From: Prevotella disiens JCM 6334 = ATCC 29426 | Lineage (GTDB): Bacteria > Bacteroidota > Bacteroidia > Bacteroidales > Bacteroidaceae | NCBI RefSeq assembly: GCF_000613345.1 | Contig: NZ_BAIS01000003.1 | Location: forward strand, 1 to 64,000 | Reading direction: 5' to 3' | DNA length: 64,000 bases | Shown: positions 54,398 to 63,879 of the stretch, in pieces | Layout of the letters: each line of letters begins with the position of its first letter | How positions within the stretch are numbered: position 1 is the first letter of the stretch | Position numbers and translations under genes: made by a program | The notes under the pieces: generated by a model | Database searches by the model: none | Told to the model about the DNA's origin: nothing | The model's input: only the letters and a program-made list of their open reading frames with translations

Positions 54398-55212
54398 TGG
54401 ATTTAATTCAAACAATTATTATTGCCATAGTTGAAGGTTTGACAGAGTTCTTGCCTGTATCGTCAACAGGGCACATGATTATTACGCAACACCTATTAGG
54501 CGTTGAGCAAGGCAATCCCTTTGTTCACGCTTTTACATTTATAATACAGTTTGGAGCAATCCTTTCTGTGGTTTGTTTGTATTGGAAAAAGTTTTTTTCA
54601 TTTACAAAAGAAATGTGGAAACTCTATGGACTGCTGATAATTGGTGTGCTTCCTGCCGTTGTTGTGGGTTTAGCTGCAAAGAAAAGCGGACTCTTAGATT
54701 GGCTTTTAGACTCTATTTGGGTGGTAGCCATTACGCTTGTTTTGGGCGGAATCTTTATGCTTTTCTGCGACAAACTATTTAATCAAGGCAAAGAAGAAAA
54801 CGAAGTTACACCTAAACGCGCCTTCTTTATAGGAATGTTTCAATGCCTTTCAGTTATCCCAGGTATGAGTCGTTCCATGTCAACCATTGTTGGTGGTATG
54901 GCAAACAAACTCACTCGCAAGAAAGCAGCCGAGTTTTCGTTCTTCCTTGCTGTGCCAACCATGGCTGGCGCAACCATTTTGGACGTTTACGATATGATGA
55001 AAGAAAACGTAAGTTGGGCAACTTCCGACAATCTTATGCTCTTAGGCGTAGGGTGTGTCATATCGTTTTTCGTGGCAATCTTAGCCATGAAATGGTTTGT
55101 TAGCTTCCTTACCAAATATGGTTTTAAAGCCTTTGGGTGGTACAGAATCATTGTTGGTGGTATTCTTTTAGCCATGTTGCTTTCTGGCGTATCGCTCAAT
55201 ATGGTTGATTAA
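54397..55212 (+). CDS. uppP: Undecaprenyl-diphosphate phosphatase
   Basis: A 271-residue multi-pass membrane enzyme (BacA/UppP). Signatures: EGLTEFLPVSSTGHM near the start and PGMSRSMSTI later. It removes one phosphate from undecaprenyl diphosphate so that the lipid carrier can be reused in peptidoglycan synthesis. It overlaps the DUF3098 stop by one base. Confidence 0.97.
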   Translation: MDLIQTIIIAIVEGLTEFLPVSSTGHMIITQHLLGVEQGNPFVHAFTFIIQFGAILSVVCLYWKKFFSFTKEMWKLYGLLIIGVLPAVVVGLAAKKSGLLDWLLDSIWVVAITLVLGGIFMLFCDKLFNQGKEENEVTPKRAFFIGMFQCLSVIPGMSRSMSTIVGGMANKLTRKKAAEFSFFLAVPTMAGATILDVYDMMKENVSWATSDNLMLLGVGCVISFFVAILAMKWFVSFLTKYGFKAFGWYRIIVGGILLAMLLSGVSLNMVD

Positions 55213-55237
55213 TGTTTATTCTTTTAATAAAATCAGA

Positions 55238-55945
55238 ATGAATTTCAAAGAAGGAGTAATCATACCGATTGACAAACCATACGGAATAACGAGTTTTAAG
55301 GCTTTGGCTCATGTGCGTTACCTTTGTTCTCAAGCGCAAGGAGGACGAGTAAAAATAGGGCATGCAGGCACACTCGACCCATTGGCAACAGGAGTCCTCA
55401 TACTTGCAACGGGTAAGATGACCAAGCAAATAGAGAATTTGCAGACGCACACGAAGGAATATGTAGCCACAATGCAGTTGGGAGCAACTACGCCAAGCTA
55501 CGATATGGAACACGAAGAGAACGAAAAGTTCCCAACGGAGCATATCACTCGTGAACTCATTGAAGAGAAACTGCAACATTTTGTAGGCGATATTGAGCAA
55601 ATACCCCCTACTTATAGTGCAGTAAAAGTGAATGGGCAACGAGCTTTTGATTATCGTCGCAGAGGCGATGACGTGGTTTTGAAACCTAAAAAGATACGAA
55701 TTGATGAAATAGAAATCATCAGTTTCGATGTAGAAAAAATGCAACTTACCATGCGAATTGTATGCGGTAAAGGTACATACATACGCGCTTTAGCACGCGA
55801 TTTAGGGAGAACACTTAGCAGTGGAGCCTATCTTACAGCATTAAGACGCACAAAAGTTGGCGAAATTAAAGTAGAAAAATGTGTTAATTACGACCATTTT
55901 CAAGAATGGTTGAACCAACAGAACATAGAAAATATAGATAAATGA
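55238..55945 (+). CDS. truB: tRNA pseudouridine55 synthase
   Basis: A 235-residue TruB. Starts [20 protein letters not shown]; the catalytic aspartate is in [36 protein letters not shown] and [14 protein letters not shown] follow. It makes pseudouridine 55 in tRNA. It starts 25 bases after uppP and its stop overlaps the queA start in ATGA. Confidence 0.97.
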   Translation: MNFKEGVIIPIDKPYGITSFKALAHVRYLCSQAQGGRVKIGHAGTLDPLATGVLILATGKMTKQIENLQTHTKEYVATMQLGATTPSYDMEHEENEKFPTEHITRELIEEKLQHFVGDIEQIPPTYSAVKVNGQRAFDYRRRGDDVVLKPKKIRIDEIEIISFDVEKMQLTMRIVCGKGTYIRALARDLGRTLSSGAYLTALRRTKVGEIKVEKCVNYDHFQEWLNQQNIENIDK

Positions 55946-57126
55946 AGCTTTCACAATTTAAATTCAACTTACCTCAAGAGCAGGTAGCTTTGTATCCACA
56001 TTCGTCTGAACGTGTGTTAAATCGTGCTGACGGAACAAGTCAAGTATTCAAAGTAACTCGCAGAGATGAAGCGCGGCTTATGGTTTTGCATAAAAAATCG
56101 GGAACGATTGATATGTATAACAAAGAAATAGAGGGTGACCCAACTGAGGAAGACTACATACGCTTTAAAGATGTTGTGAATTATTTTGATGAAGGCGATA
56201 CTTTTATATTTAACGATACAAAGGTTTTTCCTGCACGTTTGTATGGTACGAAGGAAAAAACAGATGCCAAAATCGAAGTGTTCTTGTTGCGTGAACTCAA
56301 TCAAGAGATGCGTTTATGGGACGTTTTGGTAGAACCAGCACGCAAAATTCGTATTGGTAACAAACTTTTCTTTGATGAATCAGGCTCAATGGTAGCTGAA
56401 GTTATCGACAATACAACTTCTCGTGGTCGCACGCTTCGTTTCCTTTATGACTGTCCGCACGAGGAGTTTAAGAAAGAACTCTATGCTTTGGGCGAAGCTC
56501 CATTGCCCCGTTACATCATAGATAATCGTGAAAAAGAAGCAGGAGAAGACTTTGCTCACGCTGATGCAGACGATTTAGAGAATTTCCAATCGGTCTTTGC
56601 AGCACATGAAGGTGCTGTTACTGCCCCTGGAACCAACCTTCATTTCTCAGAACATTTAATGAAAATGATGGAAATAAAAGGCATACAGTCGGCTTTTATT
56701 ACGTTGCATTGTGGCTTAGGCAATTTCCATGATATTGAGGTGGAAGACCTTACAAAGCACAAAATGGACTCAGAGGAAATGCACATTAATGCTGATGCTT
56801 GCAAAATTGTTAATGAAGCAAAACTTGCTAATCATCGTGTTTGTGCCATTGGAGCAAGTGTTGTTAAGGCAACGGAAACTGCTGTGGGGACAGACGGAAT
56901 GTTGAAAGAATATGATGGATGGACAAATAAGTTTATTTTCCCTCCATACGATTTCGGATTGGCTAACTCAATGTTGGTGAATTTCTATCACCCTTATTCT
57001 ACTTTATTAATGGAAACTGCTGCTTTTGGTGGTTACGACCTTGTTATGGAGGCTTACGATAAGGCTGTTAAGGGTGGCTATCAGTTTGGTTGCTTTGGCG
57101 ATGCACTTTTAATTTTGAACGATTAA
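55942..57126 (+). CDS. queA: S-adenosylmethionine:tRNA ribosyltransferase-isomerase
   Basis: A 394-residue Que[63 protein letters not shown] and [10 protein letters not shown]. It adds the epoxycyclopentane precursor from SAM to 7-aminomethyl-deazaguanine in tRNA during queuosine synthesis. The protein is longer than many QueA enzymes, mainly through an N-terminal insertion (about 20-50). Confidence 0.96.
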   Translation: MKLSQFKFNLPQEQVALYPHSSERVLNRADGTSQVFKVTRRDEARLMVLHKKSGTIDMYNKEIEGDPTEEDYIRFKDVVNYFDEGDTFIFNDTKVFPARLYGTKEKTDAKIEVFLLRELNQEMRLWDVLVEPARKIRIGNKLFFDESGSMVAEVIDNTTSRGRTLRFLYDCPHEEFKKELYALGEAPLPRYIIDNREKEAGEDFAHADADDLENFQSVFAAHEGAVTAPGTNLHFSEHLMKMMEIKGIQSAFITLHCGLGNFHDIEVEDLTKHKMDSEEMHINADACKIVNEAKLANHRVCAIGASVVKATETAVGTDGMLKEYDGWTNKFIFPPYDFGLANSMLVNFYHPYSTLLMETAAFGGYDLVMEAYDKAVKGGYQFGCFGDALLILND

Positions 57127-57162
57127 TTTGGGATTAGCAATTTAAAATAGACTGAATAGAGA

Positions 57163-57573
57163 ATGTCGCACATCGTTTATCTTGGTTTAGGTTCTAATCT
57201 TGGCAACCGAAAAGCAATACTGAATGAAGCCATTGCTCTTATTTTTGAAAGGGTAGGGGAGGTTATTCGGCAGTCTTCGTTTTTAGAAACCAAACCTTGG
57301 GGCTTTGAAAGTCCTAACCAATTTCTCAATGCGTGTCTTTGTGTGAATACGGAACTTGCTCCTCGCCAGCTTTTGGAAACTACGCAAGCCGTAGAAAAGG
57401 AAATGGGAAGAGCACACAAAACAGTTAATAGAAAATATCAAGACCGCATTATTGATATTGATATTCTGATGATTGATGACTTGAAAATAGATGAACCAGA
57501 CTTCAAAGTTCCTCACCCCCTAATGAAAGAACGCGACTTTGTAATGATTCCTTTAAAGGAAATTATGCCGTAA
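57163..57573 (+). CDS. folK: 2-amino-4-hydroxy-6-hydroxymethyldihydropteridine diphosphokinase
   Basis: A 136-residue HPPK with LGLGSNLGNRKAIL, the substrate-binding FLNACLCV and the metal-binding DRIIDIDILMIDD. It transfers diphosphate from ATP to the folate pterin precursor. Last gene of the ftsX-folK operon, followed by a terminator. Confidence 0.95.
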   Translation: MSHIVYLGLGSNLGNRKAILNEAIALIFERVGEVIRQSSFLETKPWGFESPNQFLNACLCVNTELAPRQLLETTQAVEKEMGRAHKTVNRKYQDRIIDIDILMIDDLKIDEPDFKVPHPLMKERDFVMIPLKEIMP

Positions 57574-57599
57574 ACGATTATTTTTTTTCACATTAATAT

Positions 57600-57627
57600 A
57601 ATAAGGTTCGCAAAAGCGAGCCTTATT
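57600..57627 (+). terminator. folK operon terminator
   Basis: AATAAGGTTCGC pairs with GCGAGCCTTATT around an AAAA loop (one mismatch), followed by TGTTATTT. Confidence 0.8.
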
Positions 57628-57643
57628 TGTTATTTACCCATTG

Positions 57644-59014
57644 TTACCTTTTTATTTCCTTCAAGTTGCAATCTAATTCAGGATTGTTTCTGCTTATGTC
57701 CATAATTTGGAAAGAATCACTGTAAGCAATAATAGGGTGAGGAATCATACCATAGATGATTTCGTTCTTTAAATTGATGATACCATATTGGTTATCTTTC
57801 TTTACAACAAACTTATTACCACACGAAGGGTACAGCGGCTCGTCGTATATGCATGGAATAAACACCTTGTCGTTTTTGTCAACAAGACCATATTTGCCAT
57901 TCAGACTTACTGTAAAAAGACTGTCTTCGGTCGATTCTGAAATGTCTTCGTATTTAAAAGGAAAAACCAACTCAAGCGTTACCTTATTCAAAAAGGCAGC
58001 TTTCCCACCTTTCTTAATTAAGGCATACGGACCGCTTGATTCTCTTATATAGTCGAAATGCAGCGAATGAAAAATGCTGTTGTCTTTCAGTGAGTAAAGC
58101 ATATACCCCTCTTCGTCTTCCAAAACAATATGGTTGCTTATGTAAATGTTGGCAAACGATTTATACTTAAGTGGAACTAAAACATCATTTGAAAGACTTA
58201 TTATACCATAGAGCGAGTTTTGTTGCACAACAAGATAGTCAGTTCTGCCGCTCGATATATTGTAGTATGGAGTCATACTTTCGTATTGTGGTTTTATCTG
58301 TACATTGCCTTCAATGTCTAACAAACCGATTTTTCCGTTCTTATCTTCAAATATAAAATAATTTATTCTCTTAGATTCACCGTTTTGTTTTATCCAGTTG
58401 GTTATCTTGTCTTTTATTGTAATGCCTTTTATCAGTGTCTGTTTATGCTTCATCAGATAGCCTTTTTCGTTACCTCTTATGAAGATTTGGTGTTGGTCAG
58501 CATACTTTACTTCATCGTATTCTGGCTGTATCATACAGTCGCCTTTAGCATTGAACATTCCATATTTGCCCTTTTCTTTCACAACAAAGTCGGGGTCTAA
58601 GTTCCAATCTCTGTACAAATAGATAATTTCATCATACTTTGCAGGCAGCACTTTCTTTCCATCAAAGGTGTAAATGCCTTGTTGTCCATTCAGAAAAACC
58701 TTCCAAAAGAAATTGCCAAAAGCCTCCATTCTGTCGTATTTCATTGGTATTACTTCCTTCCCCTTGCTGCTGTAAACTCCTTTCAGTTTGTTTTTAGTAA
58801 CGATAAACAAGTTGCTTTGTATGCGTTTAATGCTGTCAAGACCATTTAAAAGCCTTTTGCCTTCCGATGTGTAAAGCGCAAGTTTCCCTGTTTTATCATC
58901 TTTTTTAATGTTCCAACCTTCGTCCGCTGCTGCTACCGCTACTGCTACTTGCGCCTTTGCACCAATGCAGCACAGCAGGAAAAGCGTGTAAAATATTGTT
59001 TTTAGAGTCTTCAT
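57644..59014 (-). CDS. WG-repeat protein
   Basis: A 456-residue secreted protein (signal peptide LKTIFYTLFLLCCIGAKAQ) made almost entirely of WG/KWG-type repeats, each with K-Y/Q-G followed by a loop and I/V-P-x-K/Q-Y-D/E. Examples are GKEVIPMKYDRMEAF, GKKVLPAKYDEIIYL, KYGMFNAKGDCMIQPEYDEV and KYGLVDKNDKVFIPCIYDE. At least nine repeats are visible. These form a beta-rich fold thought to bind partners in the envelope; no specific function is known. The start is taken at 59014, where the signal peptide begins. Confidence 0.88.
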   Translation of the reverse strand: MKTLKTIFYTLFLLCCIGAKAQVAVAVAAADEGWNIKKDDKTGKLALYTSEGKRLLNGLDSIKRIQSNLFIVTKNKLKGVYSSKGKEVIPMKYDRMEAFGNFFWKVFLNGQQGIYTFDGKKVLPAKYDEIIYLYRDWNLDPDFVVKEKGKYGMFNAKGDCMIQPEYDEVKYADQHQIFIRGNEKGYLMKHKQTLIKGITIKDKITNWIKQNGESKRINYFIFEDKNGKIGLLDIEGNVQIKPQYESMTPYYNISSGRTDYLVVQQNSLYGIISLSNDVLVPLKYKSFANIYISNHIVLEDEEGYMLYSLKDNSIFHSLHFDYIRESSGPYALIKKGGKAAFLNKVTLELVFPFKYEDISESTEDSLFTVSLNGKYGLVDKNDKVFIPCIYDEPLYPSCGNKFVVKKDNQYGIINLKNEIIYGMIPHPIIAYSDSFQIMDISRNNPELDCNLKEIKR

Positions 59015-59097
59015 TTTATGTAAAATAGTCTGTCTGATTGTTTCAAAATGCAAAGATAACAATAAAATATCAAAGCTCTGCACCCTTATATAACTAA

Positions 59098-59132
59098 CAA
59101 GAGAATGTATCTGAAATAGATACATTCTCTTG
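59098..59132 (-). terminator. dps terminator
   Basis: CAAGAGAATGTATCT (59098-59112) and AGATACATTCTCTTG (59118-59132) form a perfect 15-base stem with a 5-base loop, 25 bases past the dps stop. Confidence 0.85.
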
Positions 59133-59157
59133 AAAATTTAATCTTTATGGCTGATGC

Positions 59158-59667
59158 TTACTTGCTCTCGCAACCACATTCGTTCTTATGGTGGTGTTCA
59201 GCGAAAGCGAGGAGCATCCAAACAGTCTTTTCCTGTGCTGCAATGTAGCCCGTCATAAGGTCGGCAGTTACATCGTCGTTTGCTTCGCCTGCCAATTCGA
59301 TGAGCGCACGCTCTTGTGCAATGAGGTTCTTAAAGTAGCCCATGATATACTCAATAGCCTCGCCAGAACATTCCGTTTTGTCAAGTTCTTTGATAGTTGA
59401 AACCTTCAAATATTCGCTGAACTTGCTTTCAGGAGTTCCGCCCAATTGAAGAATGCGCTCTGCAATTTCATCAATTTGCAGTGCTGCTGCGTTGTACATT
59501 TCTTCGTATTTTGCGTGCATGATAAAGAAACCATGTCCCTTAACATTCCAGTGCAAGTTGCGAAGGTTGGTGTAATATATTTGGAAGTCTGCCAAAAGTT
59601 GTGCCAATCCTTCTCTAACCTTACTTACTTTGTTTTCGTCTAAACCGATAAAATCTAAATTCTTCAT
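59158..59667 (-). CDS. dps: DNA-protecting ferritin-like protein Dps
   Basis: A 169-residue Dps/ferritin-family protein. The ferroxidase residues are in NLHWNVKGHGFFIMHAKYEEMY and LQIDEIAERIL. It stores iron and protects DNA against peroxide. The C-terminus ends in HHHKNECGCESK, a histidine/cysteine-rich tail not typical of every Dps and possibly metal-binding. A consensus promoter lies upstream (59710-59740). Confidence 0.95.
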   Translation of the reverse strand: MKNLDFIGLDENKVSKVREGLAQLLADFQIYYTNLRNLHWNVKGHGFFIMHAKYEEMYNAAALQIDEIAERILQLGGTPESKFSEYLKVSTIKELDKTECSGEAIEYIMGYFKNLIAQERALIELAGEANDDVTADLMTGYIAAQEKTVWMLLAFAEHHHKNECGCESK

Positions 59668-59709
59668 AATCTTTATATTTTAAATTGTTATTTTTTTTGT
59701 TTTCTGTTG

Positions 59710-59740
59710 CAAAGATAGACTATATTTCTGTCCCCTCCAA
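59710..59740 (-). promoter_or_regulatory. dps promoter
   Basis: On the minus strand TTGG (59740 to 59737), 19 bases, TATCTTTG (59717 to 59710). Ten bases further upstream lies the palindrome TCTATATATTTATAGA (59750-59765), a possible operator. Confidence 0.62.
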
Positions 59741-59919
59741 TCGGTTTTGTCTATATATTTATAGATTTAATCAATATCGTTGCTTAAACTAATGAATGCA
59801 AATGAGTTATGCAAGATAATAAAAAGTGTGTTCCTCTGTGTTTTTTCTTTTGAAAAAAAGTAATTGGTGGTAAAGACGATTTTAGTTGTCCTATTTTCTT
59901 CGTCTGTAGCGTGCCATTT

Positions 59920-59980
59920 TAAAAGTGCCTATTTTGAACCGCAAAATAGGCTCTTTTTGATGTTGAAACCTATTGTTTTG
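59920..59980. repeat. 22-bp-period repeat array, locus 6 (3 units)
   Basis: Units start at 59920, 59942 and 59964 with spacers AACCG and GATGT; the cores are GTGCCTA, TAGGCTC and CCTATTG (the complement of CAATAGG). It lies in the 408-base gap between dps and the YfhO gene, which holds no other gene. Confidence 0.8.
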
Positions 59981-60007
59981 CTTTTCCAACTTACTATCCG
60001 TGTACAA

Positions 60008-60054
60008 GAAAGCCTTCAAAATCGGCTTGTAGTAGCACGAATTTGAAGGCTTTC
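60008..60054 (-). terminator. YfhO gene terminator
   Basis: GAAAGCCTTCAAA (60008-60020) and TTTGAAGGCTTTC (60042-60054) form a perfect 13-base stem, 22 bases past the stop. Confidence 0.72.
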
Positions 60055-60075
60055 GTTGTGGATTGATGCGTTAAA

Positions 60076-62589
60076 CTATGCTTGTTGAGCCTTTTTCTTC
60101 TTCCATTCCATGAATCCACCACCGAGAATAGCAAGAAGAAGAATGAACAAAGCTATATAGGCTATCGTTTCTGTTGTTGAAATGCTCGTTGGGTGGAAAT
60201 CTAATACCACTTCGTGTTTACCTGCTTTCACATTCAAAGCACGGAGAATATAGTTCACACGACCGAGTTCAGCAGGTTGTCCGTCAATGGTAGCTGTCCA
60301 ACCTGGATAGTAAATTTCAGAGAAAACCACTACGCCACCTTTCTTTGAATTAATGGTATAAGTCAGATTATTAGGCGCATATTTGGTCAGTTGAACCATT
60401 GATGTAGAGTCGTTTTGCTGAGTTTTACCCAATACTGACTCGAATTTCTTGTCGGCTACAGCCTCGTGGCTTACGTCTATTTTGCCAACTTCTGCATACT
60501 CTGCATTAGCATCGGCAACATAAACGAGCTTATCAACAAACCAACCATTGCCTTGTGCGTATGGGTTTTGAATTTCAGTTGTAGCTTCTCCTTGCAATGG
60601 AACAATGAAATACTTGGCATTCAACATATTCAAAACTGGGAAGATTTTGCGCCCGTCCACTGCTGCCATGTTGCCTCCCTTGGTGGCAATGGCTTGCATT
60701 CCTGCTTGCATTTCAGGGGCTACATACTTCTCTATCATCTCTTGGTAACGGCGGAGTTTCGCTGGGTGATAGCCACCAATGCTCTTATGGAAGTACGAAG
60801 TATTATTTTCATTGAATGCACCCGATGCAAAATTGAGTACACGATAAGACAAAGCCTTGTCTTTCAAGATTGCAATATCGGCTGCTGTGGCTTGTTGCGG
60901 TGTGTCGCGCTCGCTCTTTGGTACAAACATATCGTCGTTCAAGTAGCGTTTATCCACTTGCCAAAGGTCGATTAAACAGAGTGCCGACAAACCAAGAATA
61001 AGGTATAAAGGCTTAATTTTCTGTCCTTTGTAGAAATAAAGTAGGGCAACACCAACAAGAATGATAAGGATTGAACGCCACGCATCACTGCTTACCATGG
61101 CTGCACGCATATTGGCAACATTAGAAAGCATCATGTTTTGAACATCAGGCGTCATGCCTTGAATGCCTGAAAGCATCGCACGCTCTTGGTCAGAAATGAA
61201 AGGCGACATCATGCTTGGCATGAGTGCCATGATGAGCGCCAATCCAACGGTGAGCGCAAGCGATATGCCAATGGCTTTCTTTTGCTTAGAAAGTAGTTCG
61301 GGTTCTTCGACAATGCGCTTCAAAGCAAGGATTGCCAACAAAGGAATTGTAAATTCAGCTATGACCAATATGCTGGCAACCGTGCGAAACTTGGCATACA
61401 TTGGCACATAATCTAAGAAGAAGTTGGTAAAGCCCATGAAATTATGACCCCATGAAAGCAATACCGAGAGGATTGTTGCGCCCAACAAAGCCCATTTCAG
61501 TGGACCTTTCACAATGAACCAACTCAATACAAAGAGGAAGAAGACGAAAGCACCCACATAAACAGGACCGCTCGTCCCAGGTTGTGTTCCAAAGTATTGA
61601 GGCATAGCATCGTAGAGTTGTGGAAGCGAAGATTGTACTTCTGGATTAGCCTCTTTCATTGCCGTTTCGTTCTGACTTAACGGAACACTCGCACCACCTT
61701 TAGCGTTTGGAACAAGCAAAGTAAGGGTTTCGTCTATGCCGTAACTCCATTGTGTAATGTAGTCGCGGTCGAGTCCAGAGTTGGTTTGATTGGCACTATT
61801 GGCTTTGGTCAATTCGCTTTTCCCACGCATACTTTCCTTTTGATACTCCCATGTGTGGTAAAGATTGGAAATATTGATAGCAATAGCAATCAATCCAGCT
61901 GCTAAAAGTACACCCGAAGCTTTTAGGAAGTGGGCAATTCGTTGTTCTTTAATGGCTTGCACAAGGTAGGCTATGATGATGAAAAGAACAATGAACAGGT
62001 AGTAATAAGTCATTTGCACGTGGTTGGCTTTTATCTCAAAGGCTGCAAAAAGTGCGGTTATAATAAATCCCCATAGATATTTGCCCCGATAAGCTAAGAC
62101 GACACCGCCTATCATTGGAGGTAAATAAGCCAAAGCCATGACTTTCCACAAGTGTCCTGCGGCGATAATGATAAGGAAATAAGAAGAAAAAGCCCATATA
62201 ATACTGCCCAATGCTGCCAACGATTGGCGGAAATTGAACGCACGAAGCATGATATAGAAGCCTAAAAGATAGGCGAAAATGAACCAAACATAGTCGGGAA
62301 GCCAAAGATGATAGGCTGACATAACGGCAGAAAGTCCGTCGGTAGAATTGTAAGACGGTGCAATCTGATAGGTAGGCATTCCGCTAAACACCGAGTTTGT
62401 CCAACGACTTACTTCACCTGTTTGAGTTTCATACTGTGAAAGTTCTTGTCCTAAGCCTACACTGGCTTGCGAATCGTGGCGAAAAAGTATTTTGCCTTGC
62501 GATACAGGAACAAAGAAATAAGCAAAAGAGATTACTGCAAAAAGGGCGATGACAATGGCATCGGGCAGACATTTCTTCAAAGTATTCAT
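60076..62589 (-). CDS. YfhO family membrane protein
   Basis: An 837-residue protein with about a dozen membrane helices, starting MNTLKKCLPDAIVIALFAVISFAYFF. Features include LFRHDSQASVGLGQEL, WTNSVFSGMPTYQIAPSY, and a periplasmic C-terminal domain with YYPGWTATIDGQPAELGRVNYILRAL before a final helix (about 815-830). YfhO-type proteins are predicted GT-C glycosyltransferases; Gram-positive members glycosylate teichoic acids. The substrate in this organism is unknown. The ATG at 62589 is chosen; the upstream extension overlaps a -7 box (62631 to 62624). Confidence 0.88.
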   Translation of the reverse strand: MNTLKKCLPDAIVIALFAVISFAYFFVPVSQGKILFRHDSQASVGLGQELSQYETQTGEVSRWTNSVFSGMPTYQIAPSYNSTDGLSAVMSAYHLWLPDYVWFIFAYLLGFYIMLRAFNFRQSLAALGSIIWAFSSYFLIIIAAGHLWKVMALAYLPPMIGGVVLAYRGKYLWGFIITALFAAFEIKANHVQMTYYYLFIVLFIIIAYLVQAIKEQRIAHFLKASGVLLAAGLIAIAINISNLYHTWEYQKESMRGKSELTKANSANQTNSGLDRDYITQWSYGIDETLTLLVPNAKGGASVPLSQNETAMKEANPEVQSSLPQLYDAMPQYFGTQPGTSGPVYVGAFVFFLFVLSWFIVKGPLKWALLGATILSVLLSWGHNFMGFTNFFLDYVPMYAKFRTVASILVIAEFTIPLLAILALKRIVEEPELLSKQKKAIGISLALTVGLALIMALMPSMMSPFISDQERAMLSGIQGMTPDVQNMMLSNVANMRAAMVSSDAWRSILIILVGVALLYFYKGQKIKPLYLILGLSALCLIDLWQVDKRYLNDDMFVPKSERDTPQQATAADIAILKDKALSYRVLNFASGAFNENNTSYFHKSIGGYHPAKLRRYQEMIEKYVAPEMQAGMQAIATKGGNMAAVDGRKIFPVLNMLNAKYFIVPLQGEATTEIQNPYAQGNGWFVDKLVYVADANAEYAEVGKIDVSHEAVADKKFESVLGKTQQNDSTSMVQLTKYAPNNLTYTINSKKGGVVVFSEIYYPGWTATIDGQPAELGRVNYILRALNVKAGKHEVVLDFHPTSISTTETIAYIALFILLLAILGGGFMEWKKKKAQQA

Positions 62590-62623
62590 ATATTTAATGT
62601 TTAAATCTTCTGTGATATGCGTG

Positions 62624-62682
62624 CAAAGATACAAAAAACTCATAACTTACAACTCCCTACTTGCAACTTTTTAGTACCTTTG
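62624..62682. promoter_or_regulatory. Divergent promoters for YfhO and mtnN
   Basis: TATCTTTG on the minus strand (62631 to 62624) and TACCTTTG on the plus strand (62675-62682). The latter ends only 4 bases before the mtnN ATG, so that message would have almost no leader. Confidence 0.6.
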
Positions 62683-62686
62683 CGGC

Positions 62687-63385
62687 ATGAAAATAGGAAT
62701 AATAGTTGCAATGGATAAGGAGTTCGTACAACTCAAATCCATTCTTGAAGAAACAATAACAGAAAGCCGTAACCACAAAAAGTTTGTCGTTGGACGAATT
62801 GCTAATAAGGAAATCGTGTTGCAAAAGTGTGGCATTGGCAAGGTAAATTCAGCCATTGGCGCAGTAGAAATGATAAATAATTACCACCCCGACCTTGTTA
62901 TTTCGAGTGGTTGTGCAGGTGGAGCAGACACAACATTGAATGTTATGGACGTGGTTGTGGCTTCAGAATGTGTTTATCATGACGTTTCTTGTGGCAGCGA
63001 GGCAGCAAAAGGGCAAGTAATAGGTATGCCTGCTCGCTATGTTTGTCCACAAGAATTGGTTGAAAAGGCTTTGTCGTTGAACGAAAATCAAGGCGAAAAC
63101 GCACTCACTATCAAGGCTGGACTAACCGTTAGTGGTGATTATTTCGTTACATCGAAAGAGAAAATGCAGTCGATTATGAACGATTTTCCAGAAGCTACTG
63201 CCGTAGATATGGAGAGTTGTTCCATTGCTCAAGTATGCTATATCTATCATGTTCCGTTTGTTTCCTTCCGTGTCATCAGCGATATTCCGCTCAAAGATAC
63301 CGATGCAAGCATGTATTACGACTTCTGGAACAAAGTAGCTGAGGGAAGTTTCGAGGTTACAAAACACTTTATCAACACACTTTAA
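62687..63385 (+). CDS. mtnN: 5'-methylthioadenosine/S-adenosylhomocysteine nucleosidase
   Basis: A 232-residue nucleosidase (Pfs). The expected catalytic residues are present: E12 (AMDKEFVQ), E176 (VDMESCSIAQ) and D199 (ISDIPLKD). It splits S-adenosylhomocysteine and methylthioadenosine into adenine and the thioribose. It lies 11 bases upstream of luxS, whose substrate it makes. Confidence 0.97.
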   Translation: MKIGIIVAMDKEFVQLKSILEETITESRNHKKFVVGRIANKEIVLQKCGIGKVNSAIGAVEMINNYHPDLVISSGCAGGADTTLNVMDVVVASECVYHDVSCGSEAAKGQVIGMPARYVCPQELVEKALSLNENQGENALTIKAGLTVSGDYFVTSKEKMQSIMNDFPEATAVDMESCSIAQVCYIYHVPFVSFRVISDIPLKDTDASMYYDFWNKVAEGSFEVTKHFINTL

Positions 63386-63396
63386 ACTCTGAAAAC

Positions 63397-63879
63397 ATGG
63401 ATAAAATACCTTCATTCACCATTGACCACGAACGTTTATTGCGTGGAATTTATGTCAGTAGACAGGACAAAGTAGGCAACGAAACCATTACTACTTTCGA
63501 TATTCGTATGAAAGAACCAAACCGTGAGCCTGCTCTTCACGTTGGAGCAATACACGCTATGGAGCATTTAGCAGCCACTTACCTAAGAAACGATACAGAA
63601 TGGAAAGACCGTATCATCTATTGGGGACCAATGGGCTGTCTTACGGGCAACTATTTAATACTAAAGGGCGACTTAAAATCATCGGATATTGTAGACCTTA
63701 TGCGTCGCACTTTCGAATTTGTAGCTTCGTTTGAAGGCGAAATACCAGGTGCAGCACCAAAGGATTGTGGCAACTATTTACTTCACGACCTACCAATGGC
63801 ACGCTGGGAAAGCCGCAAATTTGTAGACGAAGTGTTGAATAAAATCACAGAAAAGAACCTGATTTATCCAACTTTGTAA
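63397..63879 (+). CDS. luxS: S-ribosylhomocysteine lyase
   Basis: A 160-residue LuxS. The metal ligands H53 and H57 are in HAMEHLAATYLRN with E56 beside them, the third ligand is C124 (KDCGNYLLHDL), and C81 (GPMGCLTG) is the catalytic cysteine. It cleaves S-ribosylhomocysteine to homocysteine and the AI-2 precursor. Co-transcribed with mtnN. The 121 bases after it, to the window end, show nothing recognisable. Confidence 0.97.
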   Translation: MDKIPSFTIDHERLLRGIYVSRQDKVGNETITTFDIRMKEPNREPALHVGAIHAMEHLAATYLRNDTEWKDRIIYWGPMGCLTGNYLILKGDLKSSDIVDLMRRTFEFVASFEGEIPGAAPKDCGNYLLHDLPMARWESRKFVDEVLNKITEKNLIYPTL

